Part shown: piece after piece, positions 1 through 8,975 of the stretch
How positions within the stretch are numbered: the first letter of the stretch is position 1
Layout of the letters: each line of letters starts with the position of its first letter
From: Bacillus tequilensis KCTC 13622
GTDB taxonomy: Bacteria > Bacillota > Bacilli > Bacillales > Bacillaceae
Reading direction: 5' to 3'
Assembly: GCF_000507145.1 (NCBI RefSeq)
Contig: NZ_AYTO01000041.1
Coordinates: 434,001-498,000 of the forward strand
DNA length: 64,000 nucleotides
Notes under the pieces: model-generated
What the model saw: the letters and a program-made list of their open reading frames with translations, nothing else
What the model was told of the DNA's origin: nothing
Database searches by the model: none
Translations under genes and position numbers: made by a program

Positions 1-1626
1 GTTGCAAACACAGGGATCAGAGGCCAATTTGAAGAGAGAATGAAACAGCTGATCAATGAGCTGAAAGAACGAAAAAATGTCATTCTGTTCATTGATGAAA
101 TTCATCTTCTCGTCGGCGCAGGCTCTGCAGAGGGATCAATGGACGCCGGCAACATTCTGAAACCTGCCCTTGCCAGAGGCGAACTGCAAGTCATTGGTGC
201 CACAACACTGAAGGAATACCGTCAAATCGAAAAAGATGCCGCACTGGAAAGACGTTTTCAGCCTGTCATGGTGCAAGAACCTTCCATTGAACAGGCCATC
301 CGCATTTTAGAAGGGATTAAAGACAAATACGAAGCATACCATGGCGTGACATTCAGCGATGATGCAATCAAAGCATGTGTGACTTTATCATCCCGCTACA
401 TTCAGGACAGACACCTGCCGGATAAAGCGATTGACTTATTGGATGAAGCGGGTTCAAAAGCCAACCTGTTACTTGATGAGTTAAGTGATGAAGATGCGGC
501 TGAACGCTTAACTGCGATTGAAGCTGAAAAAACAAAAGCCCTGGAAGAAGAAAATTATGAGCTGGCTGCCAAACTCCGTGATGAGGAAATCTCATTGGAG
601 AAAAAGCTGAACAGCTCTTCCGCTCATTCCGATGTCACTGTGGAAGCTGAGCACATTCAAGAAATTGTTGAACAAAAAACAGGCATCCCTGTCGGCAAGC
701 TGCAGACTGATGAACAAACAAAAATGAAAGAGCTTGAAGCAAAGCTTCAGGAACGTGTAATTGGACAAGAAGCTGCCGTTCAAAAAGTGGCAAAAGCGGT
801 AAGACGAAGCCGTGCAGGATTAAAATCCAAAAACAGACCGGTCGGCTCCTTCCTTTTCGTCGGCCCTACCGGCGTAGGGAAAACAGAGCTTTCAAAAACA
901 CTGGCAGATGAATTATTCGGCACAAAAGAAGCAATTATCCGCCTCGATATGAGCGAGTACATGGAGAAACACGCCGTATCTAAAATCATCGGTTCGCCGC
1001 CAGGATATGTCGGTCATGAAGAAGCTGGACAATTAACAGAAAAAGTGCGCCGTAATCCTTACAGCATCGTGCTATTGGATGAAATTGAAAAAGCACACCC
1101 AGACGTTCAGCATATGTTCCTGCAAATCATGGAGGACGGCCGTCTGACAGACAGCCAAGGCAGAACCGTTAGTTTTAAAGACACTGTGATTATCATGACA
1201 AGCAATGCGGGCACCGGCGAAAAACAAACAAAAGTCGGTTTCCAAGCAGAGGACAGTGCCATCGAAGAACAAACGTTGATTGATTCACTGAGCATGTTCT
1301 TTAAACCTGAGTTCCTCAACCGTTTTGACAGCATTATTGAGTTCCGCTCATTGGAAAAAGAACACCTTGTCAAAATCGTCAGCCTTCTTCTTGGTGAACT
1401 TGAAGAAACATTGGCTGAACGCGGCATTAGCTTGAATGTGACAGACGAAGCGAAAGAAAAAATCGCTGAGCTGGGCTACCACCCTTCATTCGGTGCGCGT
1501 CCGCTTAGAAGAACCATTCAAGAATGGGTTGAGGACGAAATGACCGATCTGCTGCTTGATAATAGCGAGATCACAAGTTTTCAGGTCACTTTAGAAAATG
1601 ATAAAATCAAAGTGCGAGCGAAATAA
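1..1626 (+). CDS. clpE: ClpE, ATP-dependent Clp protease ATPase subunit (5' partial)
   Basis: This is a class I AAA+ unfoldase of the Hsp100/Clp family. It feeds damaged proteins to ClpP and belongs to the CtsR heat-shock regulon. The reading frame is open from base 1, so the N-terminal zinc finger and first Walker A lie outside the window. Visible parts are the first Walker B (VILFIDEIH, about codons 27-35), a UVR-type coiled region (codons 179-206), the second Walker A (GPTGVGKT, codons 288-295) and Walker B ([11 protein letters not shown], about codons 357-367), and the ClpB-type D2-small domain to the end. About 541 codons are present of roughly 700 expected. The UVR segment between the two AAA modules separates ClpE/ClpC from ClpA/ClpB, and the neighbouring motAB genes match the clpE locus of B. 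subtilis. Confidence 0.95.
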   Translation, partial: VANTGIRGQFEERMKQLINELKERKNVILFIDEIHLLVGAGSAEGSMDAGNILKPALARGELQVIGATTLKEYRQIEKDAALERRFQPVMVQEPSIEQAIRILEGIKDKYEAYHGVTFSDDAIKACVTLSSRYIQDRHLPDKAIDLLDEAGSKANLLLDELSDEDAAERLTAIEAEKTKALEEENYELAAKLRDEEISLEKKLNSSSAHSDVTVEAEHIQEIVEQKTGIPVGKLQTDEQTKMKELEAKLQERVIGQEAAVQKVAKAVRRSRAGLKSKNRPVGSFLFVGPTGVGKTELSKTLADELFGTKEAIIRLDMSEYMEKHAVSKIIGSPPGYVGHEEAGQLTEKVRRNPYSIVLLDEIEKAHPDVQHMFLQIMEDGRLTDSQGRTVSFKDTVIIMTSNAGTGEKQTKVGFQAEDSAIEEQTLIDSLSMFFKPEFLNRFDSIIEFRSLEKEHLVKIVSLLLGELEETLAERGISLNVTDEAKEKIAELGYHPSFGARPLRRTIQEWVEDEMTDLLLDNSEITSFQVTLENDKIKVRAK

Positions 1627-1631
1627 CAATT

Positions 1632-1661
1632 AGCGGTTTCCTTTTAGGAATCCGCTTTTTT
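1632..1661 (+). terminator. clpE terminator
   Basis: An AGCGGTTTCC / GGAATCCGCT hairpin with one mismatch is followed by a T run just after the clpE stop codon. Confidence 0.75.
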
Positions 1662-1755
1662 ATACATTCATACTCTTGACTGAGAAAATACCATCCCTTC
1701 CCTCGAAGCGCTGCTTCCCTTTATCCTTTACACTTTTTTTAAGGAGGGATGGAAC

Positions 1756-1842
1756 ATGTTTATACACAGTGAATATTTATTTCTACTCATATATGAAAAC
1801 AATCTGAAGGAAAGCCTGCAAGCAAACTGCCACTTTCATTAA
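1756..1842 (+). CDS. Possible 28-residue small protein between clpE and motA
   Basis: An ATG sits 8 bases after a very strong ribosome binding site (AAGGAGG, 1741-1747) and opens a 28-codon frame beginning MFIHSEYLFLLIYE. The first half is hydrophobic and the second polar, ending QANCHFH. A hairpin with a weak T-rich tail follows at once. I do not recognise the product. The strong binding site and the adjacent hairpin suggest a short independent transcript, but the frame is so short that chance cannot be excluded. No convincing -10 box was seen upstream. Confidence 0.35.
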   Translation: MFIHSEYLFLLIYENNLKESLQANCHFH

Positions 1843-1850
1843 ACCCCAGG

Positions 1851-1880
1851 GCTTTTCAATTTTGAAAAGCTCATTTTGTT
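1851..1880 (+). terminator. Hairpin after the small ORF, upstream of motA
   Basis: A perfect GCTTTTCAA / TTGAAAAGC inverted repeat (1851-1859 / 1862-1870) is followed by a T-rich tail. It may end the small ORF transcript and insulate motA from readthrough. Confidence 0.5.
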
Positions 1881-1938
1881 TATTTCTCCCTTCTATGCCT
1901 CTTCCTTGAAAATTTCATGAACAAATTCACAATGTCCC

Positions 1939-1965
1939 TAAAGTTCCGGGCACCAAAACCGATAT
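1939..1965 (+). promoter_or_regulatory. SigD promoter of motAB
   Basis: TAAA (1939-1942), a 15-base spacer and ACCGATAT (1958-1965) match the SigD consensus TAAA-N15-GCCGATAT at all but one position. The element lies 41 bases upstream of the motA start, as expected for a motility operon. Confidence 0.9.
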
Positions 1966-2006
1966 TAACCATAGACAAGCTAGTAAAAAAGGATTTGGTG
2001 AAAACT

Positions 2007-2819
2007 ATGGATAAAACTTCGTTAATTGGTATTATTCTTGCTTTTGTGGCATTGAGTGTGGGAATGGTTCTAAAAGGCGTCAGCTTCAGCGCGCTTGCAA
2101 ACCCAGCTGCCATTTTAATTATTATTGCCGGGACAATCTCAGCAGTCGTTATTGCGTTCCCAACAAAAGAAATTAAAAACGTGCCTGCGCTGTTCCGAGT
2201 GTTATTTAAAGAAAACAAGCAGCTCACAATAGAGGAGCTCATTCCTAAGTTCTCTGAATGGGCTCAGCTTGCACGCCGCGAGGGTCTGCTTGCTTTAGAA
2301 GCAAGCATTGAGGATGTAGATGACGCTTTCCTGAAAAACGGGCTCAGCATGGCTGTTGACGGGCAAAGTGCGGAATTTATCAGAGATATCATGACAGAGG
2401 AAGTCGAAGCGATGGAAGACAGGCACCAAACCGGAGCCGCTATTTTCACACAGGCAGGAACATACGCGCCGACACTTGGAGTACTTGGCGCCGTAATCGG
2501 TCTGATCGCCGCCCTCTCTCATATGGACAATACAGATGAGCTCGGACACGCCATCAGTGCAGCCTTTGTTGCCACCCTTCTCGGTATCTTTACGGGATAT
2601 GTATTATGGCATCCTTTCGCAAACAAATTAAAACGTAAATCAAAACAAGAAGTAAAACTGCGTGAGGTCATGATTGAAGGTGTTTTATCCGTTTTAGAAG
2701 GACAGGCACCGAAAGTCATCGAACAAAAACTTTTAATGTACCTTCCTGCGAAGGACCGCTTGAAATTTGCAGAACAAGGAGAGGCGCAAAATGGCGAGAA
2801 AAAAGAAGAAGAAGCATGA
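2007..2819 (+). CDS. motA: MotA, flagellar stator H+ channel subunit
   Basis: MotA pairs with MotB to form the proton-driven stator that turns the flagellum. The protein has 270 residues, the length I recall for B. subtilis MotA, with hydrophobic helices near both ends (about 5-25, 30-50, 150-170, 185-205) around a charged cytoplasmic loop. I start at the ATG at 2007 (MDKTSLIG), preceded by an AAGGAT-type binding site. A longer in-frame extension upstream would run through the SigD promoter, so it cannot be coding. The gene overlaps motB by 29 bases, showing a tight two-gene operon. Confidence 0.96.
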   Translation: MDKTSLIGIILAFVALSVGMVLKGVSFSALANPAAILIIIAGTISAVVIAFPTKEIKNVPALFRVLFKENKQLTIEELIPKFSEWAQLARREGLLALEASIEDVDDAFLKNGLSMAVDGQSAEFIRDIMTEEVEAMEDRHQTGAAIFTQAGTYAPTLGVLGAVIGLIAALSHMDNTDELGHAISAAFVATLLGIFTGYVLWHPFANKLKRKSKQEVKLREVMIEGVLSVLEGQAPKVIEQKLLMYLPAKDRLKFAEQGEAQNGEKKEEEA

Positions 2820-3576
2820 GGACGAGCACGTTGATGAATCATGGCTCGTTCCTTACGCCGACATCCTAACTCTTCTCCTGGCATTATTTATCGTGCTGTA
2901 TGCGAGCAGCTCGATTGACGTAGCTAAATTTAAGATGCTTTCAAAATCATTTAATGAAGTCTTTACAGGCGGCACCGGTGTAATGGACTATTCCAGTGTC
3001 ACCCCTCCTAAAGAGGAGAAAGATGGAATCGATAAAGTTCAAAAGGATAAAGAAGAGAAAGAAAAAGAGAAAAACAAGAAAGAAAAAGCAGCTGATCAAA
3101 AAGAACTTCAAAGTGTGAAAAGCCAGGTGGACAAGTTCATCAAAGATAAAAAGCTGGAACATCAGCTAGAAACAAAGATGACTAGTGAAGGGCTTTTGAT
3201 TACGATTAAAGACAGCATCTTCTTTGATTCTGGGAAAGCGACCATCCGTAAGGAAGATGTTCCGCTTGCACAAGAGATTTCCAACCTTCTTGTGATTAAT
3301 CCGCCGAGAAATATCATTATCAGCGGACATACTGATAATATGCCAATTAAAAATTCCGAATTCCAATCAAACTGGCATTTAAGCGTCATGAGAGCGGTAA
3401 ACTTTATGGGGCTCCTGATTGAAAACCCTAAGCTCGACGCAAAAGTGTTCAGTGCTAAGGGCTATGGGGAGTATAAACCGGTGGCTTCCAACAAAACTGC
3501 GGAAGGCCGAGGCAAAAACCGGCGCGTTGAAGTTCTCATCTTGCCAAGAGGCGCAGCGGAAACAAATGAGAAATAG
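2791..3576 (+). CDS. motB: MotB, flagellar stator peptidoglycan-anchored subunit
   Basis: MotB carries the proton-binding aspartate of the stator and anchors it to the cell wall. The 261-residue protein has a basic N-terminus, one membrane helix (about 18-42) with the key aspartate in PYAD (Asp24), a very charged lysine/glutamate linker (about 75-115) and an OmpA-like peptidoglycan-binding domain (about 125-255) with the SGHTDN motif. The ATG at 2791 follows an AAGGAG site inside the end of motA. An upstream TTG in frame is not needed. A terminator follows directly. Confidence 0.96.
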   Translation: MARKKKKKHEDEHVDESWLVPYADILTLLLALFIVLYASSSIDVAKFKMLSKSFNEVFTGGTGVMDYSSVTPPKEEKDGIDKVQKDKEEKEKEKNKKEKAADQKELQSVKSQVDKFIKDKKLEHQLETKMTSEGLLITIKDSIFFDSGKATIRKEDVPLAQEISNLLVINPPRNIIISGHTDNMPIKNSEFQSNWHLSVMRAVNFMGLLIENPKLDAKVFSAKGYGEYKPVASNKTAEGRGKNRRVEVLILPRGAAETNEK

Positions 3577-3580
3577 AAAA

Positions 3581-3615
3581 AAGGAAGCCTTATGAATATC
3601 AGGCTTCCTTTTTTT
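3581..3615. terminator. Bidirectional motB / mhqR terminator
   Basis: The perfect inverted repeat AAGGAAGCCT / AGGCTTCCTT has an A run on the left and a T run on the right, so it can serve both converging genes. Confidence 0.85.
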
Positions 3616-4051
3616 ACTTATTATGAAACTGTTTTGCGTTTAAGCCTACTCTTTTTAACATTTCCGTGCACATCTCTACCTCTTCTTCACTTAATACGCT
3701 GATCATTTCATCAATTTCTGCAGCATGACCAGGGAAAATATCATCCAAAAGACCGATGCCTTTTTCAGTGATTTGTGCAAATGTCACTCGTCTATCTGTA
3801 GGAGACGCTTTCCGAATGAGGAGTTCTTTTTTCTCCAGCTTATCTACAACGTATGTGATACTCCCGCTAGCCAAGAGAATTTTATCCCCTATCTGCTGCA
3901 GCGGCTGATCGCCTTTATGGTACAACAGCTCCAGCACAGCAAATTCAGTCGGATTCAGTCCATGCTTATGAATATGCTTATTCATATGATCATTAATAGA
4001 CCGATACGCGCGCGACAGCACGATAAATAATTTCAGTGATTTTTCTGTCAT
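3614..4051 (-). CDS. mhqR: MhqR, MarR-family repressor of quinone/catechol resistance genes
   Basis: This 145-residue MarR-type winged-helix regulator matches MhqR (YkvE), which in B. subtilis represses the azoR2, mhqNOP, mhqED and mhqA genes for detoxifying quinones and 2-methylhydroquinone. The sequence shows the usual plan: an N-terminal dimerisation helix, the HTH with PTEFAVLELLYHKG (about 35-48), and the wing SPTDRRVTFAQITEKG. It is divergent from kinD, and none of its known targets lies next to it, so it acts in trans. A second MarR gene of the same subgroup, ykoM, lies 35 kb away and shares the PTEFAVLELLY stretch. Confidence 0.93.
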   Translation of the reverse strand: MTEKSLKLFIVLSRAYRSINDHMNKHIHKHGLNPTEFAVLELLYHKGDQPLQQIGDKILLASGSITYVVDKLEKKELLIRKASPTDRRVTFAQITEKGIGLLDDIFPGHAAEIDEMISVLSEEEVEMCTEMLKRVGLNAKQFHNK

Positions 4052-4243
4052 GTCTCAATCATCCTTTTAGAAACCGTTACAGAGAAACATTAATAAACAA
4101 AGACCGAAATGTCAATAAAAATCTTTCCAATATTTCTCTTCTTTTTTATGATATAAGCATCTAAACATCTTTTTCTAATTTTTTTGGTTATTTTTTCTTA
4201 TTAAAGAAGAAGAAACAATGATATAATACCTCTAATCAGGTGT

Positions 4244-5764
4244 ATGTTGGAGCGATGCAAATTGAAAATACTAAAAGGCGCCTGCGGGAGTGTCAAACTT
4301 TATCTGATACTAGTCGTGATTCCGGCAATCGTCATCAGCTTTTTCGTATATGAAAAAGAAAAAGATACAATAGCTGCAGAACATAAGCAAGAAGCGAGTG
4401 TCCTGCTGAACCTTCACCGCAACAAAATCAACTATTTAATCGGAGAAACAAAGGCGAGAATGACTTCCTTGTCCATCGCCATCGACAGACCGGTTGATAT
4501 AAAGAAAATGCAGTCGATTTTGAAAAAAACCTTTGATTCGGAGCCGAGGTTTTCCGGTCTCTATTTACTGAATGCCAAAGGAGATGTCACCGCAAGCACA
4601 ACAGAATTAAAAACGCAAGTAAACCTGGCCGACAGATCTTTTTTTACAAAAGCGAAGGAAACAAAAAAGACAGTCATTTCAGATAGTTATTCGAGCAGAA
4701 TTACAGGCCAGCCGATTTTCACCATTTCTGTCCCTGTTTTGGATTCAAAACGAAATGTGACAGATTATCTTGTCGCAGCTATTCAGGTTGATTATTTAAA
4801 AAATCTCATTAACTTGCTGAGTCCTGATGTTTACATTGAAGTTGTAAACCAAGACGGAAAAATGATTTTTTCGAGCGGACAGGCCTCTCATGCAGAAGAT
4901 CAGAAACCAGTCAGCGGCTATCTGGATGATATCAGCTGGAATATGAAAGTATATCCGAACCCGGTCACAATAGAAGAACTGACGAAAAGCCTTTTGCTTC
5001 CGCTTTCATGCAGTATTGTACTGCTGAATATCCTTTTTATTCTCGTGCTGTATTATTTGCTGAAGCGGCAGACCCAGCTGGAGCGCTCGGAAAACGAGGC
5101 GCAAAAATTAGAGCTGATCGGAACGCTTGCTGCCAGCACAGCCCATGAAATCCGCAACCCGCTCACCGGTATCAGCGGCTTTATTCAGCTGCTTCAAAAG
5201 AAATATAAAGGTGAAGAAGATCAGCTGTACTTCTCCATTATTGAACAGGAGATCAAGCGCATCAATCAAATTGTGAGTGAGTTTCTCGTTCTCGGCAAGC
5301 CGACAGCTGAAAAATGGGAGCTGAACTCGCTTCAGGATATTATCGGTGAAATTCTGCCGATCATCTATTCTGAGGGCAATCTATACAATGTTGAAGTCGA
5401 ATTACAATATTTAACCGAGCAGCCTTTACTCGTAAAATGTACAAAAGATCATATTAAACAAGTGATTTTAAATGTAGCAAAAAACGGCCTTGAGTCAATG
5501 CCTGATGGAGGCAAACTGACGATCTCCCTGGGAGCTTTAGATAAAAAGGCCGTTATCAAAGTTGTCGATAACGGTGAAGGGATTTCTCAGGAAATGCTTG
5601 ATCATATCTTCCTTCCCTTTGTGACTTCCAAAGAAAAAGGAACCGGCCTCGGCCTTGTTGTATGTAAACGGATCGTGCTGATGTACGGCGGCTCCATTCA
5701 TATTGAAAGTGAAGCGCGGAGAGGCACAGAGGTAACGATCACCCTCCCCGTATCCGATTCATAG
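4244..5764 (+). CDS. kinD: KinD, sporulation/biofilm sensor histidine kinase
   Basis: KinD feeds phosphate into the Spo0F-Spo0B-Spo0A relay and responds to matrix and small-molecule cues. The 506-residue protein has an N-terminal membrane helix (about 17-35), a Cache-type extracellular domain (about 40-245), a second membrane helix (about 250-272), the HisKA domain with His301 in AHEIRNPLTG, and an HATPase domain with NVAKNGLESM (N box), DNGEGIS and GTGLGL. The start is the ATG at 4244. A TATAAT at 4222-4227 lies very close to it, so the leader would be short. The opposing phosphatase gene spo0E lies only 0.5 kb downstream. Confidence 0.95.
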   Translation: MLERCKLKILKGACGSVKLYLILVVIPAIVISFFVYEKEKDTIAAEHKQEASVLLNLHRNKINYLIGETKARMTSLSIAIDRPVDIKKMQSILKKTFDSEPRFSGLYLLNAKGDVTASTTELKTQVNLADRSFFTKAKETKKTVISDSYSSRITGQPIFTISVPVLDSKRNVTDYLVAAIQVDYLKNLINLLSPDVYIEVVNQDGKMIFSSGQASHAEDQKPVSGYLDDISWNMKVYPNPVTIEELTKSLLLPLSCSIVLLNILFILVLYYLLKRQTQLERSENEAQKLELIGTLAASTAHEIRNPLTGISGFIQLLQKKYKGEEDQLYFSIIEQEIKRINQIVSEFLVLGKPTAEKWELNSLQDIIGEILPIIYSEGNLYNVEVELQYLTEQPLLVKCTKDHIKQVILNVAKNGLESMPDGGKLTISLGALDKKAVIKVVDNGEGISQEMLDHIFLPFVTSKEKGTGLGLVVCKRIVLMYGGSIHIESEARRGTEVTITLPVSDS

Positions 5765-5795
5765 CCCCCCTGACCTTGTCAGGAGGGTTTTTATT
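5765..5795. terminator. Bidirectional kinD / eag terminator
   Basis: A GC-rich hairpin (CCCCCTGAC / GTCAGGAGGG) followed by a T run lies between the converging stop codons. Confidence 0.8.
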
Positions 5796-6222
5796 TTCGT
5801 GACCGGGCATTGCCATTCGACTTGTTTGCTGTCCTGCCAGAAAAGAGTCTGTTAATGAAGCGCACCAGCAGTTTCAGCAGCAAAAAAAACATAAAGAATA
5901 CTAAAAACCCCTTTAAACCTTCCGTGGCATCTAAAAACTCCATATTCCCTCTTCCCGTCACCTTTTGCTGAATTTCAATCGCAAATACGATAACGATGAT
6001 GACTGTAACGGTATAGATAAAGGACAAGGCTGTCATGCTCCATTTAGATAACCATTTAAACACAGCATGCGTGACGCCGAAAAAGAAAATGCCAAAAATG
6101 CCGATCACCCAAAAATGCATTTCTTTGTCGGTTAAATGAATCCCCAACATTCCGCAGAAAGAAATAAAAGCATCATGAAATTGATTAACCATTTCAGTAA
6201 TGAGAATCGCCAGTTCTTTCAT
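5791..6222 (-). CDS. eag: Eag, small integral membrane protein next to spo0E
   Basis: This 143-residue membrane protein matches the eag gene that follows spo0E in B. subtilis. Its function is not established. Hydrophobic segments are visible at about 36-57, 66-84 and 104-122, and the C-terminal tail is strongly basic ([16 protein letters not shown]), which suggests a cytoplasmic end. The ATG at 6222 follows GAGGGAAC. It lies downstream of spo0E on the same strand, separated by a hairpin terminator, so co-transcription is probably partial. Confidence 0.85.
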   Translation of the reverse strand: MKELAILITEMVNQFHDAFISFCGMLGIHLTDKEMHFWVIGIFGIFFFGVTHAVFKWLSKWSMTALSFIYTVTVIIVIVFAIEIQQKVTGRGNMEFLDATEGLKGFLVFFMFFLLLKLLVRFINRLFSGRTANKSNGNARSRK

Positions 6223-6251
6223 TAGTTCCCTCTTTCATATGAATTTTTCCA

Positions 6252-6281
6252 GAAAAAAAGAGCGCTTCAGAAAAGCTCTCT
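6252..6281 (-). terminator. spo0E terminator upstream of eag
   Basis: On the minus strand an AGAGC...GCTCT hairpin followed by seven T residues lies between spo0E and eag. Confidence 0.6.
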
Positions 6282-6307
6282 CTTTATATATGCATTTGAT
6301 AGCGCCG

Positions 6308-6565
6308 CTATTTATTAGCATCGTATGCTGGCATAACATCTCTGCGAGGCCACAAGCCTAATTTCTTTACAAGGCCTTGAATCCCTTGAGAAAGTTCGTT
6401 TTCTTGCATGAGCTGGTGATATTCGTTCATTAAACAATCCAGCTCCTGACTGTGTCTGATCGTGTCATGCCCTGTAAACCCCTGCTTTCTAGCGGCATCT
6501 ATCATTAACTTTCTTTTTTCATCAATAGACACCAACAATCTTTCTTGTTCAGAAGAACCGCCCAT
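6308..6565 (-). CDS. spo0E: Spo0E, Spo0A~P aspartyl phosphatase
   Basis: Spo0E removes phosphate from Spo0A~P and so holds back sporulation. The 85-residue protein carries the family motif SQELD at 39-43, needed for phosphatase activity, within a two-helix hairpin. The C-terminal tail (LWPRRDVMPAYDANK) is the part whose loss makes the known hyperactive alleles, and it is present here. The ATG at 6565 has a GAGGGGTGA binding site. Having kinase kinD and this phosphatase about 0.5 kb apart places two opposing inputs to the same relay side by side. Confidence 0.95.
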   Translation of the reverse strand: MGGSSEQERLLVSIDEKRKLMIDAARKQGFTGHDTIRHSQELDCLMNEYHQLMQENELSQGIQGLVKKLGLWPRRDVMPAYDANK

Positions 6566-6768
6566 TCACTTCACCCCTCGCCGCTAAGAAATAGGAAACA
6601 AGTTTGATTGGGTTATTGTGCATTATTACAGATTATACTTTATTTGTAAACATATTTTCATTAAAATAAGTTATTTTTTCAGGTATAATAGATATATTGA
6701 TAGGATTAGAAGAACAATACCCAGATGAAGAATATCTTAAACACATCGCTAGGCAGGAGGTATGCTCA

Positions 6769-7089
6769 ATGAAGAAAAGAAAAGCAATGATGCTCGGAGC
6801 AGCAGGCGGTAAAGCGATGTTAAAAAGGAAAAACCGAAAAAAATCGATTCAGCACATCAAGGTTTTTTTTCAAATGCTCCGCGATTGGAGAAACGGTGAC
6901 TATCCCCGTTCACAAGTGAAAACCCTTTTGCTTCTAGCTGCTGCGCTCTTATATATCGCCATGCCTCTCGACATTATTCCGGACTTTATCCTCGGTCTTG
7001 GGATCATTGACGATGCAGCTGTTTTAGGTTTGATTTGGATGCTGATAAAAAAAGAAATGTCACAATATGAAAAGTGGCGTTTGCAATAA
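6769..7089 (+). CDS. ykvA: YkvA, DUF1232 membrane protein
   Basis: This 106-residue protein belongs to the DUF1232/YkvA family, which has no proven function. It has a basic N-terminus (KKRKAMMLGAAGGKAMLKRKNRKK) and a hydrophobic segment at about 51-66 followed by the family signature MPLDIIPDFILGLGIIDDAAV. The ATG at 6769 is set by an AGGAGG site 8 bases upstream. The frame is open further upstream (from 6697) but the extension has no binding site. A TATAAT at 6684-6689 could serve as -10. The gene is divergent from spo0E and convergent with the mtnD end of the salvage operon. Confidence 0.88.
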   Translation: MKKRKAMMLGAAGGKAMLKRKNRKKSIQHIKVFFQMLRDWRNGDYPRSQVKTLLLLAAALLYIAMPLDIIPDFILGLGIIDDAAVLGLIWMLIKKEMSQYEKWRLQ

Positions 7090-7093
7090 ATCT

Positions 7094-7124
7094 AAAAAGC
7101 CCCGTTCGATGAACGGGGCTTTTC
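7094..7124. terminator. Bidirectional ykvA / mtnD terminator
   Basis: A perfect AGCCCCGTTC / GAACGGGGCT hairpin has A residues to the left and T residues to the right. Confidence 0.85.
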
Positions 7125-7128
7125 CTGC

Positions 7129-7665
7129 TTATTGATTCACACTGTCTTTTTCATAAATCGGAACCCAGCCTTCAGTTGTGACAAAGATTCTCACCGCGAC
7201 AACTTTGCGGTCCTCCTGAAGCGTGAAGTAATGGCGGATATTTTCAGGCACGGAGATTAAATCTCCAGGATTTAAACGGACATCAAAAAACGTGCCGTCC
7301 TTGCCTTGAATGACAAAAATGCCGTGTCCGCTTACGATAAAACGAACCTCATCGTCTGTATGGTGATGCTCTCTTTTAAAGTTCTCAAGCAGTTCATCAA
7401 GTTTTGGGTTGCTGTCTGACAAGGAAATAACATCCTGCGCTTTGTAACCGCGGCGGGCTGAGATATCTTTAATTTCAGCTTCAAAGGTATCAAGAATTTG
7501 CTGTTTTTCTCCTTCTGTCAGATCATATTTCTCTGAAAGCTGATCAGGGAGCTTCGCAATATCCCATTGCTCGTAAATCACCTCTTGACTGTCCAGAAAA
7601 CTTGCTACTTCCTCTTGATTCTCAATGGTTGTATTTGCCTCATTATGAATTCGAATTGTTGCCAT
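7129..7665 (-). CDS. mtnD: MtnD, acireductone dioxygenase
   Basis: MtnD performs the last oxygen-dependent step of methionine salvage. It turns acireductone into the ketoacid KMTB and formate when iron-bound, or into off-pathway products including CO with nickel. The 178-residue cupin carries the metal ligands in EHHHTDDEVRF (about 96-106) and a later histidine in IRHYF. It is the distal gene of the mtnWXBD operon, 15 bases after mtnB, with an AAAGGAGGAAC site before the ATG. Confidence 0.95.
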   Translation of the reverse strand: MATIRIHNEANTTIENQEEVASFLDSQEVIYEQWDIAKLPDQLSEKYDLTEGEKQQILDTFEAEIKDISARRGYKAQDVISLSDSNPKLDELLENFKREHHHTDDEVRFIVSGHGIFVIQGKDGTFFDVRLNPGDLISVPENIRHYFTLQEDRKVVAVRIFVTTEGWVPIYEKDSVNQ

Positions 7666-7680
7666 TTCAGTTCCTCCTTT

Positions 7681-8310
7681 TTATTTAACCAGCTGGTGCT
7701 GGAGTGTTTTCAATTTCAAATGGCAGCTGAACAAAAATTCATATGCCTCAAGCACTCTTTTTGCTTCAAATGCCGTTTTCCCCCAAGCGGTAATGCCGTG
7801 ATTTCGGATCAGAACAGCACCTGAATCTTCTGAAACTTCTCCCGAAAACAGTGCCGCGAGCGTCGGAATATGAGCCGGATTTTCAATGATCGGTATGGTC
7901 GCTTCTGCATTCTCTTCCCACAGGCCGAGCGCTTTTATGATTTCCTGGCCTCTGAATGTGATTTTCTTTTGGTCTCCGTACAGCTCTGAGATGACATTAT
8001 TGTTTACCGTATGAACGTGCAGACAGCATCCTGCATTGGTTTTATTGTACAAATGTGTATGAAGGAGTGTTTCCGCTGACGGTTTTAAAGAATGCCCGCT
8101 TTCGACAGGCTCTCCGTTTTGATCCACCAGCAGAAAATCTTCATCGGTTTCTTTTCGTTTATCTTTCCCGCTCGCGGTTACGAGAAATGTTAAAGGCTCA
8201 TCAGAAACTTTAATTGACAGATTGCCGCTAGTCGCCGGAAACCAATCTCTTTCTGCCAATTCCCGTTTTACTTCAGCGAGCTCTCGCCAGCGTTCTTGTT
8301 TTGCAGCCAT
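7681..8310 (-). CDS. mtnB: MtnB, methylthioribulose-1-phosphate dehydratase
   Basis: MtnB dehydrates methylthioribulose-1-phosphate to the diketone intermediate of methionine salvage. The 209-residue protein is a zinc-dependent member of the class II aldolase/adducin fold. The metal-binding histidines appear in LHTHLYN and CLHVHT, and a further one in [10 protein letters not shown]. Its start overlaps the end of mtnX by 43 bases, which makes translational coupling likely. Like the rest of the operon it should respond to SAM through the upstream S-box. Confidence 0.95.
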   Translation of the reverse strand: MAAKQERWRELAEVKRELAERDWFPATSGNLSIKVSDEPLTFLVTASGKDKRKETDEDFLLVDQNGEPVESGHSLKPSAETLLHTHLYNKTNAGCCLHVHTVNNNVISELYGDQKKITFRGQEIIKALGLWEENAEATIPIIENPAHIPTLAALFSGEVSEDSGAVLIRNHGITAWGKTAFEAKRVLEAYEFLFSCHLKLKTLQHQLVK

Positions 8311-8975
8311 TCCTGTACCTCCGTTACGTTCTCAATCTCTTTTCTAATCTCATAAAAATCGTGATACGGGAGATGATTCAGGTTACGCTCTCGGCATTCG
8401 TTTAATAAATAATCCCTTGCAAAGCAAAGGTCAGACAGCTTTGCCGCCTCCACATCTGTAACGGAATCACCGATCATGATGATATATTGGTTCGGTTCAG
8501 AAAGGTCATGTATCACCGACGGCTTGCAGCATCCGCATTGATTGCTGCACGTTCCCTTGCAAGAATGCGGCCAGTCAATATGAATATAGTCTTGGTCAAA
8601 TGACGCATGGTTGCAATAAATATGGTCTTTTTCCACAATGCCTTCAAGCAATGGATACACAAAAAAATCCATACCTCCGCTTACGACATAAAACGGAAGC
8701 TCATGCTCCTTGACAAACGCTACAAATTCCCGAAAGCCTTCCCTGATTTTTGCATCTTCCAATACGAATCTCGTCATCTCTTCTTTTAAACTGCTCGGCA
8801 GAAGGCCGAACATCCGCCCGACACCTTCCTTAATCGACAGCGATTTGGAGAGCACGCCATCTTTTAATGCCGTCCATTCCGGCGGAGCGAACGTTTTCAT
8901 AATGCTTATAATGTTATCGTTCATCGTGATGGTTCCGTCAAAATCACAAATAATGAAAGGTTTTCGAGTCGTCAT
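8268..8975 (-). CDS. mtnX: MtnX, HK-MTPenyl-1-P phosphatase
   Basis: MtnX is a HAD-superfamily phosphatase that removes phosphate from 2-hydroxy-3-keto-5-methylthiopentenyl-1-phosphate to give acireductone. The 235-residue protein opens with the HAD nucleophile motif CDFDGT (9-14) and has the late acidic motif GDSVTD. A cysteine-rich insert ([14 protein letters not shown], about 154-167) sits in the cap region. It overlaps mtnW by 4 bases (ATGA) and mtnB by 43 bases. Confidence 0.95.
   Translation of the reverse strand: MTTRKPFIICDFDGTITMNDNIISIMKTFAPPEWTALKDGVLSKSLSIKEGVGRMFGLLPSSLKEEMTRFVLEDAKIREGFREFVAFVKEHELPFYVVSGGMDFFVYPLLEGIVEKDHIYCNHASFDQDYIHIDWPHSCKGTCSNQCGCCKPSVIHDLSEPNQYIIMIGDSVTDVEAAKLSDLCFARDYLLNECRERNLNHLPYHDFYEIRKEIENVTEVQEWLQNKNAGESSLK

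Noticed and set aside
6697..6768. 24-residue N-terminal extension of ykvA
   Set aside because: It would begin 8 bases after a TATAAT-like -10 box and has no binding site; AGGAGG marks the ATG at 6769.
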